Numbered from the stretch's first letter, positions 17,839 to 28,020 are shown. The stretch: DNA of 64,000 nucleotides from Kitasatospora sp. GP82 (GCF_029892105.1 NZ_JARZAJ010000011.1:1-64000); one strand, 5' to 3'. Numbers and translations are program-made. The notes: generated by a model from the sequence alone, not told the origin.

Positions 17839-19215
17839 TCACGTCAGGGCCGGGAGGCCGAGCAGCAGGTCCGCCGCGGCGACGCGTCCCCCTGCGGCCC
17901 GCTGCAACTCACCGAGCCGCTGCGCCCGCTGACGGAAGGCCGGATCGCCGAGCACCCGGGTGAGCTTGTCCACGACATCGTCCGGGTCGACCTCCTGCGG
18001 CCGGTCCAGGGTCAGACTGACGCCGAAGTCCCGGCCGCGAACGGCCTGGTCGAAACAGTCCACCCAGAGCGGCCGCACCACCAGGGGTTTGCCGAAGTAC
18101 AGGCCCTCGTGGAAACCGTTGCCGCCGCCGTGGGTGAAGAACAGCTCGACCTTCGGATGGGCGAGGACATCGAGCTGCGAGGGCACCCAGTTCTCGATCC
18201 GGAGATTGCCCGGAAGCGATTCGACGGGGGGCAGGAGGTGCTGCTGTTCCTTGGGCAGTTTCCACAGGAACTGATGCCGGCCGTCCAGTCGCCGGGCGAC
18301 CTCCACCAGCGAGCCGACCTGCTCCCTGGTCAGCCGGGTGATGGTGCCGAACCCCATGTAGACGACGGACGACTGGGCGTCGAGCCACCGGGACAGCCCG
18401 CCGTCGACCTCGGTCTCCGGCAGCGGCGGCGTCATCGCCCCGACCAGCTTCAGTTTCCCGGGAATCTCGAACGGATAGTCCAGCTCGGGAATCGAATTGC
18501 ACAGGACCATTTCGGCACGGTCGATCCTGGTCATCAGGTCGGGCGGGGGGAGCCGGAGCTCCTTGCGGATTTTCGAATCCTCGGAGAGAACCTTTCCCAT
18601 GGCGGGATTGAAGAACATCGCCAGGGTCCGCAGCTTGAACATCCGATTGCTCATGCGCTGGGTGAAATTCATGGGAAAGGGCAGACCGGAGTGCGGGACC
18701 GGGAAGTGCTGCGGCGTGTACGACTTCCCGAACGGGTTGTGCGAGGTCAGCACGTTGCTCGGCAGGAACGGAACGCTCAGCACGAAGGGGATCTCCCTGG
18801 TCAGCGCCAGGTCGACGGCAAAGCTGCTCATACAGTCGATGACCATCAGCGCCGGCCGGACCTTGTCCACCACGGTTTCGAGCCGTCGGAACTTCCGGGC
18901 CTGGAGGGCGGGCTTGTACGACTGCCTGATGACCGCGCGGTGCGCCTTGAAGCGGGAGGACTGGGTGACCTCGCGGTAGACCTCGTCGCCCCAACTCACC
19001 GCCGACAGCTCGGGGGTGACCTCACCGAGCGAGGCGAACTCCACCGGGGCCGCCACGGCGAGGCTGCCCACCTCCTCGCGCCTGGGCTCGTCGGTGGCGA
19101 ACCACAGGTCGGGCACTTCTCGGCGGGAAAGCTCGGCCGCGAGCACGAGCAGCGGGTTGAGCAGACCGCTTTCCGGAAGGCTGACGAAAAGAATCGGCCG
19201 TTGTGCGGAGCTCAT
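17839..19215 (-). CDS. Macrolide glycosyltransferase (GT1, NysDI/FscMI type)
   Basis: A 458-residue GT-B enzyme. The N-terminal half starts PILFVSLPESGLLNPLL, with the acceptor domain following. The C-terminal half has YMGFGTITR, ENWVPSQLDVLAHP and FFTHGGGNGFHEGLYFGKP, the UGT signature with the donor-binding His and Glu. This fits the transferase that adds mycosamine to the polyene aglycone. The start at 19215 has GGAGGG seven bases upstream. It is the first gene of the minus-strand array and is divergent from the first LAL regulator across a 405-bp promoter region. Confidence 0.93.
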   Translation of the reverse strand: MSSAQRPILFVSLPESGLLNPLLVLAAELSRREVPDLWFATDEPRREEVGSLAVAAPVEFASLGEVTPELSAVSWGDEVYREVTQSSRFKAHRAVIRQSYKPALQARKFRRLETVVDKVRPALMVIDCMSSFAVDLALTREIPFVLSVPFLPSNVLTSHNPFGKSYTPQHFPVPHSGLPFPMNFTQRMSNRMFKLRTLAMFFNPAMGKVLSEDSKIRKELRLPPPDLMTRIDRAEMVLCNSIPELDYPFEIPGKLKLVGAMTPPLPETEVDGGLSRWLDAQSSVVYMGFGTITRLTREQVGSLVEVARRLDGRHQFLWKLPKEQQHLLPPVESLPGNLRIENWVPSQLDVLAHPKVELFFTHGGGNGFHEGLYFGKPLVVRPLWVDCFDQAVRGRDFGVSLTLDRPQEVDPDDVVDKLTRVLGDPAFRQRAQRLGELQRAAGGRVAAADLLLGLPALT

Positions 19216-19620
19216 CGCAATCCCTCCGAGAGGTGGCTGCCGGGAGTCGTGGGGCCTGTCCTGCGCGGACGCCGGCGGAAGCTGCGCCCCGTGATGGGCG
19301 GGTCTGTTGGGTGCACGACTTCTTGGTCTCATGGGGCGTGCCGGGAAACCCTTAGATTCCCGTGCGTATGCAGGCGCATCTCGATCGCTTTGGTCCTGGT
19401 ATGTCCAGATTTGTTGATGTTGTCGGAGCAAGCCCGGCTCGGGGGTCTCCAGGTGGCCGGAATGCCGCGCCGCAGGGTGGATCCGTGGGGGACGGTAGGG
19501 TGTTCTTGACAGTTCTCTTATGCTCATAACAGTCCGGTTCGGGTAGGCTGGTGCAGGTTAATCGTCGCTTTCCGTTCATGTCTGGTTCATGGCGTTCTGC
19601 GGTGCGAGGGGGGGCTTTCT
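19216..19620. promoter_or_regulatory. Divergent promoter region between glycosyltransferase operon and first LAL gene
   Basis: This 405-bp gene-free region must hold promoters in both directions. It contains a TTGACA hexamer at 19506-19511 (+ strand) without a clear matching -10, a GGTTCGGG word at 19536-19543 that recurs upstream of the PAS-LuxR gene, and a PAS-LuxR operator-like palindrome at 19340-19355. A G-rich ribosome site (19607-19614) precedes the TTG start at 19621. Confidence 0.6.
19340..19355. promoter_or_regulatory. Candidate PimM/PAS-LuxR operator
   Basis: The 16 bases GCCGGGAAACCCTTAG match 12 positions of the PimM operator consensus CTVGGGAWWTCCCBAG. The site lies 125 bp before the glycosyltransferase start, a reasonable distance for activation of that operon by the PAS-LuxR regulator encoded at 28.3 kb. 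The match was made by eye. Confidence 0.4.
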
Positions 19621-22506
19621 TTGCTGGATCGGGCTGATATACCTGGTTCGCCCAACATCTTTATCGGCCGCACCGGCGAGCTCGCAGCACTCAACGCCGC
19701 AGCCGCGGCCGCCCGCTCCGGAAGGTCGGGGCTGACGCTTCTGGCCGGCCCCGCCGGAATGGGCAGGACCAGCCTCCTCCGGGAATTCCTGGCCGGTGAG
19801 GAATGCCGGGCGATGACGGTGCTGCACGGGGTGTGCGGCGAGGACGCCGACCGGAGTGCCTACGCCGCGGTGCGGGCACTCTTCGGCCCGCTGGGCCTGC
19901 TGGACGAGGAAGCGCGGGGACACCCGCTGCTGAACGGCAGCGCCTGCCACGCCCTCCCCGCACTGCGGCCAGGACCCGGCGACGAGCGGCCGTTCACCCC
20001 CGCCTCCGCCTACCAGGTGCTGCACGGGCTCTATCGCCTCACCGTGAACCTGATGGCACACCGCCCGGTCGCGCTCGTCCTGGACGACGCCCATGAGTGC
20101 GACGAGCATTCGCTGCGCTGGCTGGACTTCCTGCTCCGGCGGACGGGCGATCTGCCGCTGCTCGTGGTACTGGCCCGCCGCATCGGCCCGGAACCCGCCG
20201 TACCCGGGGCCTGGGCGGACTTGGCCGGACAGCGCCTGACCACGACCCTGTGCCTGCGCCCCATGACCCGGACGGACATCGGGGCCATGGCGCAGCAGGT
20301 CTTCGGACCGGCTGTTACCCCGGCCTTCACCGAGCGCGTGGCAGCCGTCTCCGGCGGCAACCCCCGCACGGTCACCCGTCTGCTGCACGAACTGCGAAGC
20401 GACGGTGTGCTGCCGAACGCGGAGGGCGGCCACCGGGCCACCGAGATCGGCGGACGGCTGGTCGCACGGTCCGTGCGCGAGCTGCTGGACAGTCAGGTCC
20501 CCTGGGTCGGCAGGGTGGCCACGGCGATCGCGGTACTCGGCGAGGACTCCCTCGTCCACGTCGGCGCGCTGGCGGGAGTCTCCATCGCGCTCGTCGAGGA
20601 CGCCCTGACCTTGCTGCGCCGCGCCAAGGCGGTGGCTCCCGGCCGAGTCGACCTGGTGCACGACGAGGTCCGCCGCGCGGTGCTCGAACCCGTCGACCCC
20701 CGGGAACTCGCCGAACTGCGCACCAGGGCGGCCCTGTTGCTCAGCGACGCCGGCCGCCCGTCCGAGGAGGTCGCCCGCCACCTGCTACAGGTGCCCGGAC
20801 CTTCCGAGCCGTGGATGCTCGCGCTGCTGCGGGACGCGGCCCGGCTCGCCGACGGCCGCGGCGCCCCGGCGACCGCGGCCAGGTACCTGTACCGGGTGCT
20901 GAAGGCGGAACCGAACGACGTCCCCACGCGGTTGCGGCTCGCCGTATCGCTGGCCGAGACCGATCCCTTCCGGGCGGCCGCACTTCTCAGGGAGGCGCTG
21001 GAAGGCGCCGCCGACCTGTCGGCCAGGGCCAGGTTCGCGGTCCAGTACGCGATGACCTGTCTGACGCTCCATCGGACAGCCGCCGCCAGGAAGGAACTCG
21101 ACGAGCTCCAGGAGGCGTTCCGGGCCGACCCCGGGCCCGCCGCCCGCCCCGCCGACCACGAACTTCGCAGGCTCATGGAGGCGGCGAGCCTGATCGTCGG
21201 ATCCACCCGCGCAGGGACGGCGGCCGCCTCGATCCGCGAACGCGCCACACGGCTGCCGGCGGCCTGTGCCGACACCCCCGTACAGCTCCAGGGAGAGGCG
21301 CTGACCGCACTGCTGACGGCGTTGGACGGCCGCTCGCTGCGGCGGGCGGTCGAACGCGCCCGCGGTGTCCTCGACGCCTCCGGTACCGCCCCGAACAGCT
21401 GGCCCCTGATCACCTCGGCCGTCACCCTGGGCCTTGCCGACGAGACGGCGGACGCCCTCGCGGCCCTGGACCGCGTCCTCGCGCACAGCACCGAGGCCGG
21501 GGCGGTATGGCTTCGAGCCCTCGCCCTGTCCAACCGGGCCCTGGTGCTGCACAGCGTCGGCGCGATACCCGATGCGTTGGCCGACGCCAGGGTTGCAGTC
21601 GAGAGCATCGCAGCCGAGAGCCGGTGCGCTTGTCAGCCGATGCCGCAACTGGCGCTGGCGTCGGTGCTGATCGACTGCGGCGAGGCCGACGGCGCCGAGG
21701 CCGTGCTCGCCCGGGTCGAGCAGCCGGCACCGGACGGCTCCGCCCTGGAGTACCACCTGTACCTGATGGCCCGTGCGCGGGCCCGCTGGGCCGTGGGCGA
21801 CGGCGAGACGGCACTGCGGCTGCTGTTCGACTGCGGCAGCGCCCAGGAAAGGGCCGGTCTGGCGAACCCGGTGTTCGCGCCGTGGTGGTCGGACGCCACC
21901 CACATCCTGGCGGCCCTGAACCGGACCCAGGAGGCCGAGAGGATCGCGGCCCACGGCAGCGCTCTCGCGCGGCAGTGGGGCAGCGCCCGCGCACTTGGAC
22001 TCGCGGCGCTCGCGCACGGTGCGACCACCCCGGGACAGGCGGGCGTCGAGCTGCTCACCGAGGCGGTCGAGAAGCTCTCCGGCTCCCCGGCCAGGACCGA
22101 GCAGGCCAGGGCCGAACTCGTCCTCGGCCGAGCCTTGCTGACGACGGGTCACCCGCAGGGCGCACGCGCACACCTGCGGATCGCCGCGGACCTCGCCCGG
22201 AGTTGCGGAGCGCTCGCGCTCGCGAAGGAGGCCCGGCACCGACTGATCACCGCAGGAGGGCGTATGCAGGAGATCACCCCGGCCCGGGCCGACATGCTCA
22301 CCGGAATGGAACGAAAGGTCGCGGCGCTCGCGCTGCAAGGGGCAAGCAACCGTCAGATCGCGGCATCGCTGTTCGTCACCGTACGCACCGTGGAGATGCA
22401 TCTGACCAGCGTGTACCGCAAGTTGGGCGTCAGCGGGCGCGCCGGACTGGCCTCGGCCCTGAACAGCACCCCGGCCGCCGGGCGAGCCCTGGCACGGGTT
22501 CCCTGA
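19621..22506 (+). CDS. LAL-family LuxR transcriptional regulator 1
   Basis: A 961-residue large ATP-binding regulator of the LuxR family. The N-terminal AAA/NACHT-like module has a Walker A-like loop GPAGMGRTS near residue 45, in which the usual Lys is Arg, and Walker B LVLDDAHECDEHSLRWLD. A long helical TPR-like middle follows. The C-terminal HTH (near 895-950) has ASNRQIAASLFVTVRTVEMHL and YRKLGVSGR. TTG 19621 is the start because GAGGGGGGG lies six to eight bases upstream and no in-frame ATG is near. It is the first of three tandem LAL genes corresponding in position to FscRII-FscRIV/NysRI-RIII, pathway-specific activators of polyene genes. Confidence 0.92.
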   Translation: MLDRADIPGSPNIFIGRTGELAALNAAAAAARSGRSGLTLLAGPAGMGRTSLLREFLAGEECRAMTVLHGVCGEDADRSAYAAVRALFGPLGLLDEEARGHPLLNGSACHALPALRPGPGDERPFTPASAYQVLHGLYRLTVNLMAHRPVALVLDDAHECDEHSLRWLDFLLRRTGDLPLLVVLARRIGPEPAVPGAWADLAGQRLTTTLCLRPMTRTDIGAMAQQVFGPAVTPAFTERVAAVSGGNPRTVTRLLHELRSDGVLPNAEGGHRATEIGGRLVARSVRELLDSQVPWVGRVATAIAVLGEDSLVHVGALAGVSIALVEDALTLLRRAKAVAPGRVDLVHDEVRRAVLEPVDPRELAELRTRAALLLSDAGRPSEEVARHLLQVPGPSEPWMLALLRDAARLADGRGAPATAARYLYRVLKAEPNDVPTRLRLAVSLAETDPFRAAALLREALEGAADLSARARFAVQYAMTCLTLHRTAAARKELDELQEAFRADPGPAARPADHELRRLMEAASLIVGSTRAGTAAASIRERATRLPAACADTPVQLQGEALTALLTALDGRSLRRAVERARGVLDASGTAPNSWPLITSAVTLGLADETADALAALDRVLAHSTEAGAVWLRALALSNRALVLHSVGAIPDALADARVAVESIAAESRCACQPMPQLALASVLIDCGEADGAEAVLARVEQPAPDGSALEYHLYLMARARARWAVGDGETALRLLFDCGSAQERAGLANPVFAPWWSDATHILAALNRTQEAERIAAHGSALARQWGSARALGLAALAHGATTPGQAGVELLTEAVEKLSGSPARTEQARAELVLGRALLTTGHPQGARAHLRIAADLARSCGALALAKEARHRLITAGGRMQEITPARADMLTGMERKVAALALQGASNRQIAASLFVTVRTVEMHLTSVYRKLGVSGRAGLASALNSTPAAGRALARVP

Positions 22507-22564
22507 CGCGCCGTCGAGGGCTGCGAGGAACGGACCGTACGGCGACCGAAGACCTGGTACGACC

Positions 22565-25171
22565 ATGCACCTGCCTTACCGACTCACCTCGGCCGGAACC
22601 AATGGCCCCTACCCAGGGCCGACGGAACCACTTCTGCTCCACCGGGACCGCGAACAGGCGGTGCTGACCTCCGTACTTGCCCGACTGGCAGCCGGCCGCC
22701 CCTCGGTGGTCACCGTGACCGGCCGACCGGGCTTCGGGCAGAACGCCCTGGCGCGCTGGGCCTCCCGGCGGGCCGAGGAGCGCGGACTGCGGGTCCTGCG
22801 TGCCCGCGCGACCCCGGTCGAGTGCGAGCTGTGGCACGGGGTGGTCGCCCAGCTCCTGACCCCGCTGGAGCTCGGCGACGACGCGCTGCGCGCCCTGGCC
22901 GGGCGGGCGCGGCCGACGCGGCCGGCGGGTCTGGCCGAACTGCTGGCCACCGCACGGGAGCGTCCGACCCTCCTGGTCGTCGAGAACGCCCAGTGGCTCG
23001 ATCCCGAGTCGCTGTCCTGGCTGCAGGCGCTGGTGCGCCGGTCACCCGGTGTTCCGGTGGCACTGCTGGCGAGCGGCAGCGGTGTCTCGGCCGCGGGCGC
23101 GGACTGGCTGAGCGTGGCGTCCTGCTCCCCGGAGCCGGCCGGCGCCCATGAGCTCGTCCTCCCCGAGCTGAGCCTGGGTGAGGTCGCGGTCGCGGTGGAG
23201 CGGTTCTGCGCCACGGCGGGCGAGGACCGGTTCACCGTCGAGGCCCGCAAGAGCAGCACGGGCAGTCCCTCGGTGCTGCACGAGACACTCGCGCGGTTCG
23301 CCCGGCACGGTCACCGACCGGTCGCCGCACGGGTGCCGGAGCTGCGGGCGATCAGCGCGGCCGTCCGGGCCGAGCACACCGTGGGCGCGCTGCGCGGACT
23401 GTGTGCCGAGGGGGTGGCCGTGGTGCGGGCGCTGGCCGTCTGCGGAGACCTGCTCGACCTGCCGGTCGTCTGTATGCTCGCCGGACTGTCCTCCCTGGGC
23501 GAGGCGCGGCTGCGAGCGGAGCTGGAGGCGACCGGGATCGTCTCCCCGGCGGACACGGGCCGGCGTATGGACCCGGCGGTGCGCGCCCGGGTACTGGAGG
23601 AGATGACCGCCGATGAGCGCTCCTGCCTGTACGCCCGCGCCGCGGAACTCGTCCACCGTGCCGGCGTGGACGACCGGGCCGTCGCAGGACTGCTGCTGCG
23701 CGCCCGGCCGATCGCAGCGGACTGGGCGCTCCTCGCGCTGCGCCGCAGCTGCGCGGACGCGCTTCGGCAGGGCAACCACCAGCGCGCGGCCGCCTATCTG
23801 TCCCGGGCCCTGGAGGAGCCGCTGGATCCGGCCCAACGCGCCCAGCTCACCTTCGAGTTGGCCGCCGTGGAGTTGGTGGACGCGCCCGAGGCGGGCGACC
23901 GCCGACTCGACGGGATCCTCCGGGACGGGACCGGTGACCACGCCGGGCTGCGGGTCCGGGCCATCGACCTCAAACTCACCTGTGGCAACACCGAGGGAAT
24001 GCGCCGAGCCGTGGCCGAAGCGCTGCCCGCGGCCCGTGGCACCGAGCGGGACAACCTCATCGCCCTGTACTGGTCGGCCGATCAGAGCGGGCGGGACGAC
24101 ACCGAACTGTTCCTGCCGGAGGTCCCCCCGCTGTCCAACGACCCGCTCCCGCCGGCCCAGGCCGGGGCACGGGCCTGGCAACTCGCCGTGCGCGGCGTCG
24201 AATTGGAAACGGTCAGGACACTGGCCCGCAGGGCCCTCGACCGGCAGACGGTGGGCGGCACGCCGATCCTGCCACGGCTGGCGGCCTGCAGGTCGCTGTG
24301 TCTGACCGAGGACTACGCGGAGGCCGACGCGGGCCTGAGCGCACTGCTCGCCGAACTGCGCGGCAGCCACCTGGACATCGGTGTCCCGCAGGTGCTGGCC
24401 GTGCGCGCCGCACTGAATCTGCGCCGCGGCCGCCTCGCCGCCGCCGAGCAGGACCTCGCCGAAGCGGAGCGGCTGCCGGCGACGAACTCCCGCCCCCACC
24501 CGGCTGCTTCGCACCTGATGGCGGTACGCATCATCGTCGACCTGAGGAGCGGCCGCCGCGACCGGGCCCGGTCGCTCGCCGACGCACCGACCGCCCCCGG
24601 CGCCCAGGACAGCGCGCACTGGTCGCACCTGCTCTACGCCAGGGCTCTGGTGGCCACGGCCGACGGCCGGCTGCCGGAGGCGGGCGAACTGCTCCAGGAG
24701 TGCGGCCGACGACTGCTGAGCCGCCATCACGTCAACCCGGCCGTGCTGCCCTGGCGATCGCTGGCCGCGCGGAGCTGGCAGGCGGCCGGGCGGTCCGAGG
24801 AGGCACTGCGCAGCAGCTGCGAGGAGCTCTCGCTGGCCCGGCGCTGGGGAGCCCCGAGCACGCTGGGCCGAGCCGAGTCGACCGCCCGTCAGCTGGTCAG
24901 GGAGCACCTGGCCAGCGCTCGGGAGGAGGTGCGGCCCGGGCCGCCGTCGGCACCGCGGACCGAACCGCTTCCGGCCTGGGACGCGCTGTCGCAGTCCGAA
25001 CGGCACACCGCGGTCCTCGCCGGCCGCGGCCACAGCAACCAGCACATCGCCGACCTGCTGTCGGTGTCGCGGCGCACTGTGGAGCTCAGGCTGAGTCGGG
25101 CGTACCACAAGCTTCGGATCGACGGCCGTCAGGAACTGCGTGCGCTGGTGCGTGTGATGGAAGGAAGCTGA
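22565..25171 (+). CDS. LAL-family LuxR transcriptional regulator 2
   Basis: An 868-residue LAL regulator. Its Walker A loop, GRPGFGQNA, has Gln in place of Lys, and the Walker B segment is VVENAQWLDPESLSWL, with Asp replaced by Glu-Asn. Nucleotide binding is therefore doubtful. The C-terminal HTH is intact: LSQSERHTAVLAGRG, then SNQHIADLLSVSRRTVELRL and HKLRIDGRQEL. It follows LAL 1 by 58 bases and ends four bases before LAL 3. The ribosome site before ATG 22565 is weak (GACCTGGTACGACC), so the start carries some doubt. Confidence 0.92.
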   Translation: MHLPYRLTSAGTNGPYPGPTEPLLLHRDREQAVLTSVLARLAAGRPSVVTVTGRPGFGQNALARWASRRAEERGLRVLRARATPVECELWHGVVAQLLTPLELGDDALRALAGRARPTRPAGLAELLATARERPTLLVVENAQWLDPESLSWLQALVRRSPGVPVALLASGSGVSAAGADWLSVASCSPEPAGAHELVLPELSLGEVAVAVERFCATAGEDRFTVEARKSSTGSPSVLHETLARFARHGHRPVAARVPELRAISAAVRAEHTVGALRGLCAEGVAVVRALAVCGDLLDLPVVCMLAGLSSLGEARLRAELEATGIVSPADTGRRMDPAVRARVLEEMTADERSCLYARAAELVHRAGVDDRAVAGLLLRARPIAADWALLALRRSCADALRQGNHQRAAAYLSRALEEPLDPAQRAQLTFELAAVELVDAPEAGDRRLDGILRDGTGDHAGLRVRAIDLKLTCGNTEGMRRAVAEALPAARGTERDNLIALYWSADQSGRDDTELFLPEVPPLSNDPLPPAQAGARAWQLAVRGVELETVRTLARRALDRQTVGGTPILPRLAACRSLCLTEDYAEADAGLSALLAELRGSHLDIGVPQVLAVRAALNLRRGRLAAAEQDLAEAERLPATNSRPHPAASHLMAVRIIVDLRSGRRDRARSLADAPTAPGAQDSAHWSHLLYARALVATADGRLPEAGELLQECGRRLLSRHHVNPAVLPWRSLAARSWQAAGRSEEALRSSCEELSLARRWGAPSTLGRAESTARQLVREHLASAREEVRPGPPSAPRTEPLPAWDALSQSERHTAVLAGRGHSNQHIADLLSVSRRTVELRLSRAYHKLRIDGRQELRALVRVMEGS

Positions 25172-25175
25172 ACGG

Positions 25176-27983
25176 ATGCTGCTCGAACGAGGTCCCGAGT
25201 TGGCGCTGGTCCGGGAGACGCTGCTGGCCGCCGCGGAGGGCAGATCCGCACTGGTCCTGCTCACCGGACCGATGGGGGTCGGTCGTTCGGCGCTCCTGCG
25301 GGAGCTGCCGTCGTGCGCCACCGACGAGATGCATGTGCTGCGGGCCAACGCGGCTCCGATGGAGCAGGACTTCGCCTTCGGCGTGGTGCGGCAGTTGTTC
25401 GACAGCCTGCTGGCCGTGACACCGGACGACGTCCGCGAGCGGTGGCTGCGGGAGGCCGGTTCCGCGCGGCCGGTCTTCGCCGACCACGACCTGCCGCTCG
25501 AACAGAGCCCCACGGTCTGTGCGTCCGACCTCGTCCTGCACGACCTGCGCTCGCTCCTGGCCCGGATCAGTGCGGACACACCGCTGTTGGTCCTGGTGGA
25601 CGATCTGCAGTGGGCGGACGCCTCCTCGCTGCGCTGGCTCGCCTACCTGGGCAAGCGGCTGCACGGACTGCGGGTGGTGCTGGTCTGCTCACTGCGCGAC
25701 GGTGACCCCAGGGCACAGGAACCGCTGATGAGGGAGGTGACGGAGACCGCGACCCGGGTGCTGCGTCCCGGGCCGTTGTCGCTGGAGGCGACCGAGGCCA
25801 TGGTCCGCGAGCAGTTCGAAGAGCCGGGGGACGAGGAGTTCGTCCGGGCCTGCCACGAGATATCCGCGGGCAACCCGGTCTTCCTGATGTCGGTCCTGCT
25901 GGGCCTGGTGGTGAGCGGCTACCGGCCGACGGCCGACCAGGCCGACACCGCCCGCTCGCTCCGCCCCCGGCAGTTGAAGGAGCGGCTGGCAGGCTGTCTG
26001 CGCACCCAGTCGCAGCCGGTACGGGACCTGGCCGCCGCGATCGCGACCCTGGGGGAGCCGGGCGATCCCGCACTCGCCGCCCGCCTCGCCGGACTCGACG
26101 CCATCGGCTCCGCGGGGGCGCTGCGGGTGCTCCACCAACTGGGACTGCTGGCCGACGAGCGCGAACCGAGGTTCATCCACCGGGTCGTGCAGGACGCGGT
26201 CGAGTACTCGATGACCATGGCGGAGCGTCAGCACTGGCACGAGTCCGCGGCGAGTCTGCTGTACAGCAGCGGACGTCCGGCGGAGCAGGTCGCCGCGCAG
26301 CTCATGGCCGTCGCCACCTCCAGCAGGCCCTGGTCGGCGGCCGTGCTGCGGACCGCCGCCGACACCGCGCTGCGCAGGGGCGCGCCCGACATGGCGGCCC
26401 GCTATCTGCGGCGTGCGCTGCTGGACAGCTCGGAGCAGGGGGAGGACCGGGCGCGGCTGCTGATCGACCTCGCCACGGTGGAGCGCGCCTTCGACCCCTC
26501 CGCCTGCGAGCGGCACATCTCCCAGGCGATCCCCCTGCTGAGCACGTCCAGGGACCGGGCCGCCGCCGCCCTGCGGATCTCGCCCGGCTTCCTGGGAACG
26601 GTGGCGCCCTCGGCCGTCGACATCCTTCGCCAGGTCGCCGCAGACCTCGGCTCCCCGGGCCTGCTGAAGGGACCGGCACGCGATGCGGCCCTGCGGCTGG
26701 AGGCCCGCCTGCGCCACCGTGCCCGCGAGGACGCCGGTGAACTGGCGGCCGCCGTCGAGCGCCTGCGGCGGCACGAAGGGGACCTGCCGGTGTGCTCCGG
26801 TGCGGAGCGCGAACTGCTGGCCGTCCTCCTCAACGCCGCGACACTCAGCGGCAGTCCGTCGGCGGCGGAGGTCGCGCACCAGGCCGACCGGATTCTGGAA
26901 CGCGAACCGGCCACTTCCACCCGTGCCCAGTCCGTGCTGCCGCTGCTGGTGCTCAGCTTCGTCGGTGCGGACTCGCTGCGGTCCATCGGATCCTGGCTGG
27001 CGGCCGAGGAGCAGACCCGCAGGCAGAGCCGCGTCGTCGCCGACCCGGTCGTCCACGCGGAGCATGCCCTGGTCTCCGTCGCCCGAGGACGGCTGGCACC
27101 CGCGCGCGACCACGCGGAGCGCGTCTTCGACCTGGCCGACGCCCACTGGCAGGAGGCCGGGGTCATCTCCACCGCCGCCCTCGCCTGGGTGGCTCTGGAG
27201 ACGGGTGACCTCGCGTTCAGCGACCGGGTACTGGTCTACGCCGGTCGGCGCCGACCGGCGAGCCTGATCTCCGCCTCGATGCTGCGGCTCCTGGGGGGCA
27301 TGGTGCAGGCGCAGCGCGGCGACTGGACCGGAGCCCTGGACACGGTGCTGACCTGCGGTCGGCAGCTGGAGGTGGCGGGCTGGCACAACTCCGTGCTGTT
27401 CCCCTGGCGGTACCGGGCCGTCGGCCTGTACCAGCGGCTCGGTGACCCCCGCTCGGCACTGGCCCTCGCGGAGGAGGAGTACGCGCAGGCCGCCGCGTGG
27501 GGGGCGCCCGTCGGGGTGGGCCGGGCTCTGCGGCTGGGCGGCGGGCTGCGGGACGGCCGCGCGGGCACCGAGATGCTGCGCGAGGCGGTCGGTGTCCTGC
27601 GGAACTCGGCGAATGAGCTGGAACTCGCCCGCGCCCTGCGTTCGCTGGGCAGGCGGTTGGGGCAGGGGGCCGAGGCCGAGGCGCTGCTGCGGGAGGCCGG
27701 TGAGCTCGCGCGGGCCTGTGCGGCGCCGTGGCGGGTGGAGCGGGTGGCCACCGCTGGTGACGGCGTGTCCGGTGCGCCGCCGGAGGCCGTACTGACCCGT
27801 ACCGAGTCCCGGGTGGCCGGGCTGGTCGGCAGCGGCCTCACCAACCAGGAGATCGCCCGTGAACTCGGTGTGAGTTGCCGCGCGGTGGAAAAACATCTTA
27901 CGAATTCCTATCGAAAACTCGGGATATCGGGGCGACGTCAGCTCGTGGCAGTCCTGGAGGGGACGGCTCCGGCCGTGCGGTGA
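25176..27983 (+). CDS. LAL-family LuxR transcriptional regulator 3
   Basis: A 935-residue LAL regulator. The Walker A-like loop is GPMGVGRSA near residue 30, again with Arg for Lys. Walker B is LVLVDDLQWADASSLRWL, the canonical form. A helical repeat region follows, and the C-terminal HTH (near 870-920) is LTRTESRVAGLVGSG, TNQEIARELGVSCRAVEKHL and YRKLGISGR. The start is four bases after the LAL 2 stop with GGAAG upstream, so translation is probably coupled. Its 3' end falls to lower GC over the recognition helix (27885-27930), which is a local feature only. Confidence 0.93.
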   Translation: MLLERGPELALVRETLLAAAEGRSALVLLTGPMGVGRSALLRELPSCATDEMHVLRANAAPMEQDFAFGVVRQLFDSLLAVTPDDVRERWLREAGSARPVFADHDLPLEQSPTVCASDLVLHDLRSLLARISADTPLLVLVDDLQWADASSLRWLAYLGKRLHGLRVVLVCSLRDGDPRAQEPLMREVTETATRVLRPGPLSLEATEAMVREQFEEPGDEEFVRACHEISAGNPVFLMSVLLGLVVSGYRPTADQADTARSLRPRQLKERLAGCLRTQSQPVRDLAAAIATLGEPGDPALAARLAGLDAIGSAGALRVLHQLGLLADEREPRFIHRVVQDAVEYSMTMAERQHWHESAASLLYSSGRPAEQVAAQLMAVATSSRPWSAAVLRTAADTALRRGAPDMAARYLRRALLDSSEQGEDRARLLIDLATVERAFDPSACERHISQAIPLLSTSRDRAAAALRISPGFLGTVAPSAVDILRQVAADLGSPGLLKGPARDAALRLEARLRHRAREDAGELAAAVERLRRHEGDLPVCSGAERELLAVLLNAATLSGSPSAAEVAHQADRILEREPATSTRAQSVLPLLVLSFVGADSLRSIGSWLAAEEQTRRQSRVVADPVVHAEHALVSVARGRLAPARDHAERVFDLADAHWQEAGVISTAALAWVALETGDLAFSDRVLVYAGRRRPASLISASMLRLLGGMVQAQRGDWTGALDTVLTCGRQLEVAGWHNSVLFPWRYRAVGLYQRLGDPRSALALAEEEYAQAAAWGAPVGVGRALRLGGGLRDGRAGTEMLREAVGVLRNSANELELARALRSLGRRLGQGAEAEALLREAGELARACAAPWRVERVATAGDGVSGAPPEAVLTRTESRVAGLVGSGLTNQEIARELGVSCRAVEKHLTNSYRKLGISGRRQLVAVLEGTAPAVR

Positions 27984-28020
27984 TGGCGGGGGTCCGCTAT
28001 TCCTTCGGTTGCCGCGCGAT

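Noticed and set aside
19500..19560. TTGACA hexamer as a defined promoter for LAL 1
   Set aside because: No good -10 at 16-19 bp spacing; kept only as part of the promoter region.
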